From CAVPEW01 sp050247895 (GTDB lineage Bacteria; Actinomycetota; Acidimicrobiia; Acidimicrobiales; VFJN01), in contig JBFWTJ010000154.1 of NCBI GenBank assembly GCA_050247895.1, forward strand, positions 1-9,227: a DNA stretch of 9,227 nucleotides, given 5' to 3'. Shown here one piece after another: positions 1 through 6,959 of this stretch. The notes beneath the pieces were generated by a model. It did not search any database and had not been told where the DNA came from. It saw nothing but the letters and a program-made list of their open reading frames with translations. How positions within the stretch are numbered: the stretch's first letter is position 1; every line of letters starts with the position of its first letter. Both the position numbers and the translations under genes were made by a program.

Positions 1-521
<521 letters not shown>

Positions 522-527
522 CCCGCC

Positions 528-1838
528 GTGCGACCCGTCCCCACCCCGCGGCTGGTCCTGGTGCTCGCCGTGGCCTCCGTCGTCGTGCTGGTCGTCCCGG
601 GCGGTGGCTGGGGACCCCTGCTCGTGGTCGACGGGATCGTCATGGCCCTCGCCGCGCTCGACGTGGCCCGGGCGGTGGCCCCGGCCCGGGTGGAGGTCCG
701 CCGCGAGCTCCCGCCGGTGGTGGCCCTGGGTGCCGAGGCCCCGCTGGCCTGGCACCTGCGCAACCCGTCGTCCCGGCCGATCCGGGTGGCCGTCGCCGAC
801 GAGCTGGCCCCGTCGCTGCGGGCCTCGTTCCGCCGGTTCTCGGGCCGGGTGCCGCCGGGCGGGACCCTGACCGCGCGGGCCACGGTCCGCCCGGCCCGGC
901 GGGGCCGCTTCGAGGTGGCCGAGCTGGTCGTGCGGGTCGAGGGGCCGCTGGGCCTCGCGGCGCGCCAGGCCGCCCGCCGGGACCCGGCCGTGCTGCGGGT
1001 CCACCCGTCGTTCCGCAGCCGGGACGAGGCCGAGCTGCGCATCGAGCGGGGCCGCATCCTCGAGGTCGGCCTGCGCTCGGCCCGGGGGCGTGGTGGCGGC
1101 ACCGAGTTCGACCAGCTCCGCGAGTACGGGGTGGACGACGACGTGCGGCGGATCGACTGGTCGGCCACCGCCCGCGCCGGCAAGGCGATGGTCCGCACCT
1201 ACCGGGCCGAGCGGAACCAGAACGTCCTGGTCCTGCTGGACAACGGCCGGACCATGGCCGGCCGGGTCGCGGAGGTCCCCCGGCTCGAGCACGCCATGGA
1301 CGCCGTGCTGTGCCTGACCACGGTGGCCACCCGCCTGGGCGACCGCTGCGGCCTGGTCGCGTTCGACCGGGAGGTGCGCGCCGTCGTGCCGGCCCGGTCC
1401 AACCGGGACCAGGTCGGCCGGGTGGCCGAGGCCATGTACGAGCTGGAGCCGGCCCTGGTCGAGTCGGACTACGCGGGCGCGTTCACCGCGGCGCTGGCCC
1501 GGTCACGGCGCCGGGCGCTGATCGTGGTGCTGACCGACCTGGTCGAGCAGGCCGCCCTCCAGTGGCTGCTCCCGGCGCTGCCCCTGGTGGCCCGCCACCA
1601 CGTCGTGGTCGTCGCCGCGGTCCGCGACCCCGACGTGGCGGCGTGGGCGTCCGAGCCGCCGGTCGACGCGGCCCAGGCCTACCGCAGCGCGGCGGCGGTG
1701 GCCGCGCTGGCCGAGCGGGCCCGCACCACGGCCCGGTTGCGGGCGCTCGGCGCCACGGTGGTCGACAGCCCGCCGGGCCGGTTGGCCCCCCAGCTGGCCG
1801 ACGCCTACCTCGACCTCAAGGCCGTCGGCCGCCTCTGA
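528..1838 (+). CDS. DUF58 / VWA-like membrane protein, MoxR partner
   Basis: This is a 436-residue protein starting at GTG 528, 6 nt after the MoxR stop. No clear Shine-Dalgarno sequence is present, so translation probably re-initiates from moxR. Two hydrophobic segments (about residues 8-24 and 29-48) anchor the N-terminus. A beta-rich region follows (about 55-165). The DUF58 signature is at about 185-230: GRGGGTEFDQLREY, then DDVRRIDWSATAR and the RTYRAERNQ stretch. The C-terminal part is VWA-like, with LVLLDNGRTM (234-243) at the MIDAS position and VVLTDLVE (333-340). The canonical DxSxS is degenerate here (D238, G240, T242), as is common in DUF58 proteins, so metal binding is uncertain. 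The likely role is as the membrane-tethered client of the adjacent MoxR ATPase in cell-envelope homeostasis. The exact function is unknown. Confidence 0.93.
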   Translation: MRPVPTPRLVLVLAVASVVVLVVPGGGWGPLLVVDGIVMALAALDVARAVAPARVEVRRELPPVVALGAEAPLAWHLRNPSSRPIRVAVADELAPSLRASFRRFSGRVPPGGTLTARATVRPARRGRFEVAELVVRVEGPLGLAARQAARRDPAVLRVHPSFRSRDEAELRIERGRILEVGLRSARGRGGGTEFDQLREYGVDDDVRRIDWSATARAGKAMVRTYRAERNQNVLVLLDNGRTMAGRVAEVPRLEHAMDAVLCLTTVATRLGDRCGLVAFDREVRAVVPARSNRDQVGRVAEAMYELEPALVESDYAGAFTAALARSRRRALIVVLTDLVEQAALQWLLPALPLVARHHVVVVAAVRDPDVAAWASEPPVDAAQAYRSAAAVAALAERARTTARLRALGATVVDSPPGRLAPQLADAYLDLKAVGRL

Positions 1839-1875
1839 CGCGCCGGCCGGGCGGTCCGGTCAGGTCCGGTGCGTC
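1837..1875 (+). terminator. GC-rich hairpin without T-tract at convergent DUF58/SpoIIM ends
   Basis: GACGCGCCGG (1837-1846) can pair with CCGGTGCGTC (1866-1875) over 10 positions with a single G-U wobble. Inside it, CCGG at 1847-1850 can pair with CCGG at 1856-1859. The structure overlaps the last two bases of the DUF58 stop codon and ends 18 nt before the end of the converging SpoIIM gene. On the plus-strand RNA the odd pair is G-U; on the minus-strand RNA it becomes a C-A mismatch, so the fold favours the DUF58 transcript. There is no T-run, so this is at best a U-less terminator of the kind proposed for high-GC actinobacteria. Confidence 0.38.
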
Positions 1876-1893
1876 TCCGGCGGCGGGGTGCGG

Positions 1894-2925
1894 TCAGGCG
1901 CCGGCCAGGACCGGGTCGAGGCCCAGCCGGCGGGCCCGCTCGAGGCGGGCCGCCTCGCCCAGCGCGCCGGTGTAGCCCTGGGCCGCGGCCCGCCGGCCGC
2001 AGGTCACCAGCCAGGTCGTCCACATGGCCAGGGTGGCGACCCCGACGCCGACCCGCAGGACGGTGGGCAGGCCGCTGCCGGTCACGAAGCCCTCGATGAT
2101 CCCGGCGTTCACGAAGGCCAGGATCAGGCCCAGCACCACCACCGCGGCCCGTCGGCCCTCCTCGGTCACCGCCCGGGACCGGGTCCGGTCGCCGGGGGCC
2201 ACGACCGCCCACCCCAGGGCGAGGCCCGCCGCGCCGGCCACGATCACCGCGGACAGCTCGAGCAGGCCGTGGGGCAGGATCAGCCCGAAGAACCGGCCCG
2301 GCTGGCCGGCGGCCACGAACATCCCTCCGGCCAGGCCGACGTTGGCGCCGTTGAAGGCCAGGATCACCGCGGTCACCCCGCACAGCAGGATCCCCGCCGC
2401 GAAGGCCAGGATCGACACCTGGATGTTGTTGACGGTCACCTCGGTGGCGAACTGCCCGGCCGGCTCGGACGAGTAGTACGACTCGAAGTCCTCGGCCACG
2501 TACGCCTCGCGCACGGCGGCGGGCGCCGACGCCTCGAGGGCCGCGTCGGACGTGCCGATCCAGGCCCCGACGGCCACGGCCGGGACCAGCAGCAGGGCGG
2601 CCGACACGACCACGAAGCGGCGCAGGTGCCACACCGCGGCGGGGAACGTGGTGCCGAAGAACCGGCCCAGGCCGCCGCCGGACCGTCCCCGGCCGCCGTA
2701 GACGACCGCCGCGGCCCGGGCCACCAGGCCGGTGAGCCGGGCGGTCAGCGCCGGATCCCGGTAGGCGTTGCGGGCGTGGGACAGGTGGCTCGACGTCCGC
2801 TGGTAGAGCGCGACCAGCTCCTGCACGCCCTCGGCGGGGAGCCGGCCCGAGCGGGCCGTCGCGGTGAGCGCCTCCAGGCGCTCCCAGGCCGGCTGGTTCT
2901 GGGCGATGTAGCGGTCGATGTCCAT
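1894..2925 (-). CDS. SpoIIM-superfamily integral membrane protein
   Basis: This is a 343-residue protein. The ATG (complement of 2923-2925) was chosen because MDIDRYIAQNQPAW is a typical N-terminus for this family and GGGGGA lies 3 nt upstream on the minus strand. A soluble helical N-terminal region (1-100) is followed by about five membrane segments (roughly 104-124, 167-192, 215-242, 259-281, 288-308). Family features include NNIQVSILAF (166-175), the LPHGLLEL motif with H219 and E223, and a later acidic residue in GIIEGF (E278). In Bacillus, SpoIIM belongs to the DMP peptidoglycan-degrading complex. In actinobacteria, homologues occur beside RDD, DUF58 and MoxR genes and need not relate to sporulation. 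It is transcribed towards the DUF58 gene and divergently from the RDD gene. Family is firm; function is unknown. Confidence 0.92.
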   Translation of the reverse strand: MDIDRYIAQNQPAWERLEALTATARSGRLPAEGVQELVALYQRTSSHLSHARNAYRDPALTARLTGLVARAAAVVYGGRGRSGGGLGRFFGTTFPAAVWHLRRFVVVSAALLLVPAVAVGAWIGTSDAALEASAPAAVREAYVAEDFESYYSSEPAGQFATEVTVNNIQVSILAFAAGILLCGVTAVILAFNGANVGLAGGMFVAAGQPGRFFGLILPHGLLELSAVIVAGAAGLALGWAVVAPGDRTRSRAVTEEGRRAAVVVLGLILAFVNAGIIEGFVTGSGLPTVLRVGVGVATLAMWTTWLVTCGRRAAAQGYTGALGEAARLERARRLGLDPVLAGA

Positions 2926-2962
2926 CGGTCCCCCGCGCCGGTGACGGGCCCGCGGCGAGCGT

Positions 2963-2986
2963 CGGGTCGGTACCGTACCGGGGGCC
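2963..2986 (+). promoter_or_regulatory. Probable promoter for the RDD gene, leaderless or very short leader
   Basis: CGGGTCGGTAC (2963-2973) runs into TACCGT (2971-2976), which fits the actinobacterial -10 pattern TAnnnT. The last T lies 10 nt before ATG 2987, so transcription would start within a few bases of the start codon. GGGGG at 2980-2984 is only 2 nt from the ATG, too close for an ordinary Shine-Dalgarno sequence. The same 11 bases precede ligA at 7979-7989. No convincing -35 box is seen. Confidence 0.45.
2969..2979 (-). promoter_or_regulatory. Palindromic -10 region, candidate minus-strand promoter for SpoIIM
   Basis: GGTACCGTACC is a perfect inverted repeat (GGTAC, central C, GTACC). 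On the minus strand it reads TACGGT (complement of 2972-2977), another TAnnnT match. The SpoIIM ATG lies 46 nt further on, which leaves a leader of about 40 nt ending in the GGGGGA ribosome-binding site. The same bases may therefore act as -10 element in both directions, or be an operator. Confidence 0.35.
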
Positions 2987-3763
2987 ATGACCCCCTCCCG
3001 CCCGCGCCGGTCCGACATCGTCACGCCCGAGGCCGTCGTGCTCGACCTCGAGGTGGCCGGGCTCGCGTCACGGGCCCTGGCCCGGGCGCTGGACACCGTC
3101 ATCGAGGCCGCCGTCCTCTTCGCCTTCTTCCTGGCCATGGTGCTGGCCGCCAACACCGTGCAGGGCCTGCTGTCGGGCTGGGTCGTCTACGCCGTGATCA
3201 TCGTGGTCGTGGCGCTGGTCCTGTTCGGCTACCCGGTGCTCTTCGAGCTGACCCGGGGCCGCACGCCGGGCAAGGCCGCGCTGGGCCTGCGGGTGGTCTC
3301 GGCCGACGGCTCGCCGGTCACGGCCACCGCGTCGTTCACCCGGTCGGCCCTCCAACTCGTCGAATTCCTCCTGGTCCCCGGCGGCCTGCTCGCGGTCGTC
3401 ACCGCCCTGGCCTCGCCCCGCAACCAGCGCCTGGGCGACATCGTGGCCGGCACCCTGGTCCTGCGCGAGCGCACCGCGCTGGGGCTGTCGCAGGCGGTGG
3501 CCTTCCCGCCGCCCCGGGGCCTCGAGGCCTACGTCGCCTCGCTGGACACCTCCCGGCTCGACGCCGAGCAGTACCAGGTGGTGCGGACCTTCCTGCTGCG
3601 GGTCGGCGACCTCCACGCCTCGGCCCGCGAGGACCTGGCCCGGCGCCTGGGCACCGCGACCGTGGGCGTGCTCGGGATGGCGGCGCCCCGCGAGCTGCCC
3701 CCCGAGATCTTCCTGGTGTGCGTCGCCTCGGCCTACCAGCAGCGGGGCGGTGGGCCCTGGTGA
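2987..3763 (+). CDS. RDD-family membrane protein
   Basis: This is a 258-residue protein from ATG 2987. The RDD domain begins with the conserved arginine and aspartate pattern in SRALARALDTVIE (R29, D36). Hydrophobic segments lie at about 38-58, 62-88 and 120-142. The two usual loop motifs are present: GRTPGKAALGLRVV (91-104) and NQRLGDIVAGTLVL (146-159). Residues 160-258 form a soluble, mostly helical tail, as in many actinobacterial RDD proteins. RDD proteins are poorly understood; some have been linked to ion transport. Here the gene is divergent from SpoIIM, consistent with the recurrent MoxR, DUF58, SpoIIM, RDD cluster. Its stop codon overlaps the GTG of the cysteine desulfurase (GTGA), so it also heads the sulfur-transfer operon. 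Family is firm; function is unknown. Confidence 0.93.
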   Translation: MTPSRPRRSDIVTPEAVVLDLEVAGLASRALARALDTVIEAAVLFAFFLAMVLAANTVQGLLSGWVVYAVIIVVVALVLFGYPVLFELTRGRTPGKAALGLRVVSADGSPVTATASFTRSALQLVEFLLVPGGLLAVVTALASPRNQRLGDIVAGTLVLRERTALGLSQAVAFPPPRGLEAYVASLDTSRLDAEQYQVVRTFLLRVGDLHASAREDLARRLGTATVGVLGMAAPRELPPEIFLVCVASAYQQRGGGPW

Positions 3764-4929
3764 CGCCGCGCTACCTCGACCACGCCGCGACCAGCCCGCT
3801 GCGGCCCGAGGTCCTCGGCGCGATGGTGCCGGTGCTGCGGGACCTCCACGGCAACCCCAGCGGTGGGCACGGCCCGGCCCGGGCGGCCCGCGCTGCGCTG
3901 GAGGAGGCCCGCGACCGCCTCGCCGCGGTGGCCGGCTGCGCCGCGGGCGAGGTGGTCTTCACCAGCGGCGGCACCGAGGCCGACGACCTGGCCCTGCGGG
4001 GCACCGTCGCCGCCCGTCCCGGGACCCCCGTGTGCAGCGCGACCGAGCACCACGCCGTGCTCGACGTCGTCGGCCGCCTCGGCGGGCCGGTCGTCGAGGT
4101 CGACCGGCGGGGCCTGCTCGACCTCGACCACCTGGCCCGGACGCTGTCGCAGGCCGCACCGGTGGCGGTGGTGTCCGTCCACCTGGTCAACAACGAGACC
4201 GGCGTCGTGCAGGACCTGGACGCGGTGGCCGAGGTCGTGGCCCGGCACGCGCCGGGGGCCGTGCTCCACACCGACGCGGCCCAGGCGTTGAGCTGGCTCG
4301 ACGTGGCCGCGGCGACCGCCCGGGCCGACCTGGTGACCCTGGCTTCCCACAAGTGCGGCGGGCCCAAGGGCGTCGGCGCGCTGGTCGTGCGGGACGGCAG
4401 GGCGATCGAGCCCCGGCTGCTCGGGGGCGGCCAGGAGCGGGGCCGCCGGGCCGGCACGCCCGACGTGGCCGGTGCGGTGGGCTTCGCGGCCGCGGCCGAG
4501 CTGGCCCGGGTCGAGCGGTCCGATCTGGTCGCCCGGGCCGGCGCCTGGCGGGCCCGGCTCGTCGCCGCCCTGGTGGCCGAGGTGCCCGACCTGGTCGTCA
4601 CCGCCGCGCCCACCGGGTCGGGCCTGGACCACGCCGCGCCGGGCTGGGTCCACGTGTGCGTGCCGGGCGTGCGCAGCGAGCCCCTCCTCTTCCTGCTCGA
4701 CGACGAGCACGGGGTCGCCGCGTCGGCGGCGTCGTCGTGCGCCAGCGGCGCCCAGGAGCGCTCGCACGTGCTGGCCGCCATGGGCGTCGACCCGCAGGCC
4801 GCGGCGGGCTCGCTGCGACTCACCCTGGGCTGGAGCACGACCGGTGCGGACGTCGAGGCCGTGGCGTCGGCGGTCCCCGCGGCGGTGGCCCGGCTGCGGG
4901 CCGCGGCCCGTCACGGGGTGGCCGTCTGA
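3760..4929 (+). CDS. iscS: PLP-dependent cysteine desulfurase (NifS/IscS class)
   Basis: This 389-residue enzyme removes sulfur from L-cysteine as an enzyme-bound persulfide, releasing alanine. The GTG at 3760 was chosen because YLDHAATSPLRPEV, the family N-terminus, follows at once, GGGGCGG lies upstream, and it overlaps the RDD stop by 4 nt. Motifs in order: the GNPSGGHGPAR stretch (31-41), FTSGGTEADDLAL (67-79), TEHHAVLD (95-102), NNETG (144-148), TDAAQ (171-175), the PLP lysine in SHKCGGPKG (K198), GGGQERGRRAGT (222-233), and the catalytic cysteine in SSCASG (C327) followed by SHVLAAMG. All key residues are intact and the length is normal. It overlaps mnmA by 1 nt, so its main product is probably tRNA thiolation sulfur, though it could also serve Fe-S assembly. 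The symbol follows the mycobacterial name; the IscS or NifS subtype is not certain. Confidence 0.96.
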   Translation: MTPRYLDHAATSPLRPEVLGAMVPVLRDLHGNPSGGHGPARAARAALEEARDRLAAVAGCAAGEVVFTSGGTEADDLALRGTVAARPGTPVCSATEHHAVLDVVGRLGGPVVEVDRRGLLDLDHLARTLSQAAPVAVVSVHLVNNETGVVQDLDAVAEVVARHAPGAVLHTDAAQALSWLDVAAATARADLVTLASHKCGGPKGVGALVVRDGRAIEPRLLGGGQERGRRAGTPDVAGAVGFAAAAELARVERSDLVARAGAWRARLVAALVAEVPDLVVTAAPTGSGLDHAAPGWVHVCVPGVRSEPLLFLLDDEHGVAASAASSCASGAQERSHVLAAMGVDPQAAAGSLRLTLGWSTTGADVEAVASAVPAAVARLRAAARHGVAV

Positions 4930-5954
4930 TGGCCCGGGGGCTGGTGGCCATGTCGGGCGGGGTCGACTCGTCGGTCGCCGCCGCCCTCCTCCGCCGCCAG
5001 GGCCACGAGGTCGTGGGCGTGACGCTCAAGCTGTGGGGCGGCCCGAGCGACCGGGGCTGCTGCTCGGTGGCCGATGTCGACGACGCCCGGGCCGTGGCCC
5101 GCCGGCTGGGCGTCGACCACCACGTGTTCACCTACACCGACGACTTCGACCGCCTCGTGGTCGAGCCCTACGTGGCCGACCACGCCGCCGGGCGGACGCC
5201 GAACCCCTGCGTCGAGTGCAACCGCCACCTCAAGTTCGACCGCCTGCTGGCCCGGGCCGAGGCCCTGGGGTTCGACCGGGTGGCGACCGGCCACCACGCC
5301 CGCCTGGTCGGCCCGCCCGGCCGCCGCCGGGTGGCTCGGGGCGCCGACCGGGCCAAGGACCAGTCCTACGTCCTGCACCCGCTCTCGGCCGCGGCCCGGG
5401 AGCGGACCCTGCTGCCGGTGGGCGAGCTGACCAAGAGCGAGGTCCGGGCCCTGGCCGGCGAGCTCGGCCTGCGCACGGCGGACAAGGCCGAGAGCCAGGA
5501 CACCTGCTTCGTGCTGGCCTCGGGCGGTCGCCGGGCCTTCCTGGGCGATCGCATCCCGTTGCACCCCGGCCGGGTGGTGGACCGCGACGGCCGGGTCCTG
5601 GGCCGGGTCGAGGACGTCGAGCTGGTCACCGTCGGCCAGCGCCGGGGCCTGGGCCTGCCCGGCGGCGCCGACCCCCGCTACGCCGTGGCGGTCGACCCGG
5701 CGGCCGGCACGGTCACGGTCGGCTCGGCGGCCGACCTGCTCGTGGACCGGGTCGAGGTGCCCGACCTGGTGTGGGCGACGGTGCCGGTGGCCGGCCCGGT
5801 GACCGTGCAGTGCTCGGCCCACGGCACGCCCCGCCCCGCGGTGGTCGATGGCACGACCGTGCGGTTCACGTCCCCGGAGCGCCGCGTCGCGCCGGGCCAG
5901 AGCGTGGTCGTCTACGAGGCCGACGAGGTCGCCGCCGGCGGCACCGCGGCCTGA
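4929..5954 (+). CDS. mnmA: tRNA-specific 2-thiouridylase MnmA
   Basis: This 341-residue cytosolic enzyme adenylates and then thiolates U34 of Lys, Glu and Gln tRNAs using persulfide sulfur. The ATG at 4929 shares one base with the preceding TGA (TGATG), so translation is coupled to the cysteine desulfurase, its likely sulfur source. The PP-loop SGGVDSS is at 9-15. A CC pair (C44, C45) follows in the usual position. PNPCVECNRHLKF (91-103) carries the catalytic cysteine C94, with C97 nearby. ATGHHAR (119-125), KDQSYVL (143-149) and SQDTCF (189-194), with the second catalytic cysteine C193, complete the active site. GQRRGLGLPGG (236-246) and a C-terminal beta-barrel follow. It is somewhat shorter than the E. 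coli enzyme (about 368) but has every motif. The gene is also known as trmU. Confidence 0.97.
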   Translation: MARGLVAMSGGVDSSVAAALLRRQGHEVVGVTLKLWGGPSDRGCCSVADVDDARAVARRLGVDHHVFTYTDDFDRLVVEPYVADHAAGRTPNPCVECNRHLKFDRLLARAEALGFDRVATGHHARLVGPPGRRRVARGADRAKDQSYVLHPLSAAARERTLLPVGELTKSEVRALAGELGLRTADKAESQDTCFVLASGGRRAFLGDRIPLHPGRVVDRDGRVLGRVEDVELVTVGQRRGLGLPGGADPRYAVAVDPAAGTVTVGSAADLLVDRVEVPDLVWATVPVAGPVTVQCSAHGTPRPAVVDGTTVRFTSPERRVAPGQSVVVYEADEVAAGGTAA

Positions 5955-5965
5955 ACGCCGGGCCC

Positions 5966-5992
5966 CGCCGTCGCGCGGGTCAGCCGACGGCG
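5966..5992. terminator. Perfect 8-bp inverted repeat at the mnmA/membrane-protein convergent end
   Basis: CGCCGTCG (5966-5973) pairs perfectly with CGACGGCG (5985-5992) across an 11-nt loop that contains the stop codon of the minus-strand gene. It starts 12 nt after the mnmA stop. The symmetry would work for transcripts from both sides. No T-run follows on either strand, so it is only a candidate U-less bidirectional terminator. Confidence 0.35.
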
Positions 5993-6852
5993 AGGTGGCG
6001 GCCGGCGGCCTCGCGCAGCAGGGCGCCGGGGCGGGTCGGTGCGACCAGGAGCCGGTCCGTGCGCACCATCGTGGTCGTCCGCCCGTCGCGCCGGGGCAGC
6101 TCGACGGGCTCCGGCCCCAGCTCGACGGCCAGGGCCAGGCCCAGCGCTCCCCGGGTGAGGTCCAGCCCGGGTTCGTCGGCCCGGGCCGGGCCGAGGCGGC
6201 GGATCGAGGGCCGGGTCAGCAGGACCGGGTCGGCCAGCGCGAGCAGGTCGTGCACGACGAGCCCCGCCGGCACGAACACCACCCAGCGCCGGGCCAGGCC
6301 GTGCAGGGCCCGCACGCCGACCACGGCGGCGGGCACGCCGACCAGGGCGACGGCCAGGCCGGCCACCGTGGCGCCGGCGGCCAGGAGCAGGGGCGCGGCG
6401 ACGACCGGGACGACCACGGCCAGCCAGGCCAGCTCCACCGGGCCGGCGAGCAGCGCCGCGGGCGGGCGCAGCGGCATCCGCCGCTCGTCGCCGTAGGACG
6501 AGCCGTTGACGAACACGTCGCCGGTCGCCGGGGCCATGGCCAGGACCAGCGTGCCGGCGGCCCAGGCCACCGACACGACGTCGGCCGCGCCCACCCCGCC
6601 CTGCGGGGCGGCGACGACCGCGGCCACCGCCACCAGCGGCGCGGCGATCCGCAGGCCGGTGAGGCTCGTGGTGCGGGGCACCAGCACCGCGACCAGGGTG
6701 GCCGCCCACACCCCCCAGGCGACGACCTCGGCGGTGGCCTGGACCGGCCCGGAGCGCCCGGCGAGGGCGTCGGCGAGCGAGGGCCCGACGGCCAGGGGCA
6801 GGGCGAGCCACGCCACCACGAGGGGCAGGGTCGGAGGGAGCCGGAGGGTCAA
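5980..6852 (-). CDS. Multi-pass membrane protein with soluble C-terminal domain, function unknown
   Basis: I do not recognise a named family. From a TTG at 6852 (minus strand) the product is 290 residues; GTG codons at 6819 and 6816 are alternative starts, and none has a good Shine-Dalgarno sequence. Six likely membrane segments lie at about 7-23, 41-58, 66-83, 88-107, 134-158 and 160-180. A hydrophilic loop between the fourth and fifth contains GDVFVNGSSYGDERRMP (111-127), which looks like a conserved signature. The tail (188-290), beginning RRWVVFVPAGLVVHD, is predicted beta-rich with one last helix, and loosely resembles bacterial PH-like domains; that is inference. The gene faces mnmA and is divergent from the MetE-like gene, so it is a single-gene unit inside an otherwise collinear block. 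It is very probably real, because its hydrophobic pattern is organised and no gene competes with it. Confidence 0.75.
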   Translation of the reverse strand: MTLRLPPTLPLVVAWLALPLAVGPSLADALAGRSGPVQATAEVVAWGVWAATLVAVLVPRTTSLTGLRIAAPLVAVAAVVAAPQGGVGAADVVSVAWAAGTLVLAMAPATGDVFVNGSSYGDERRMPLRPPAALLAGPVELAWLAVVVPVVAAPLLLAAGATVAGLAVALVGVPAAVVGVRALHGLARRWVVFVPAGLVVHDLLALADPVLLTRPSIRRLGPARADEPGLDLTRGALGLALAVELGPEPVELPRRDGRTTTMVRTDRLLVAPTRPGALLREAAGRHLAVG

Positions 6853-6863
6853 GGACCGGAGAT

Positions 6864-6893
6864 TTGCCGATCGGTTCCCGGCCTCGCTATTCC
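6864..6893 (+). promoter_or_regulatory. Candidate promoter for leader ORF and MetE-like gene
   Basis: TTGCCG (6864-6869) and TATTCC (6888-6893) are separated by 18 bases, resembling a -35/-10 pair. They lie in a stretch visibly less GC-rich than its surroundings, between two divergent genes. A start near 6900 would give a short leader reaching the AAGGGGG ribosome-binding site at 6906-6912. The match to consensus is moderate, and the minus-strand promoter for the membrane protein could lie in the same stretch. Confidence 0.35.
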
Positions 6894-6917
6894 AGTGGGA
6901 CGGCGAAGGGGGTAACC

Positions 6918-6959
6918 GTGTCGTCCAGCGGCCCGTCGGCCGAGGCCACACCAGCGTGA
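6918..6959 (+). CDS. Candidate 13-residue leader peptide (upstream ORF) of the MetE-like gene
   Basis: GTG at 6918 follows AAGGGGG (6906-6912) by 5 nt, which is the best Shine-Dalgarno arrangement in this region. It opens a frame reading VSSSGPSAEATPA and then TGA at 6957-6959. The TGA overlaps GTG 6956 of the MetE-like gene in a GTGA arrangement, and that start has only a weak ribosome-binding site of its own. Translational coupling is the natural reading. The peptide has no Met, Cys or codon runs that would suggest amino-acid attenuation. It could also be coincidental, or the remnant of a longer N-terminus separated by a frameshift. Confidence 0.35.
   Translation: MSSSGPSAEATPA

Noticed and set aside
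2926..3156. N-terminal extension of the SpoIIM protein to an ATG at 3156
   Set aside because: It would overlap the RDD gene and its promoter, and the added residues are Arg/Ser/Ala-rich low complexity. ATG 2925 has a Shine-Dalgarno sequence and a family-like N-terminus.
1888..3759. Very long plus-strand open frame extending the cysteine desulfurase upstream by over 600 codons
   Set aside because: It runs antisense through the SpoIIM gene and out of frame through the RDD gene. The family N-terminus (YLDHAATSP) begins right after GTG 3760, so the extension is not coding.
3733..4914. Minus-strand open frame opposite the cysteine desulfurase
   Set aside because: It is a mirror of strongly coding sequence on the other strand, rich in Gly, Arg and His, and has no recognisable domain.
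5848..6915. Plus-strand open frame across the minus-strand membrane-protein gene
   Set aside because: Its product is hydrophilic low-complexity Gly, Arg, Gln and His, whereas the minus strand gives an ordered set of membrane helices.
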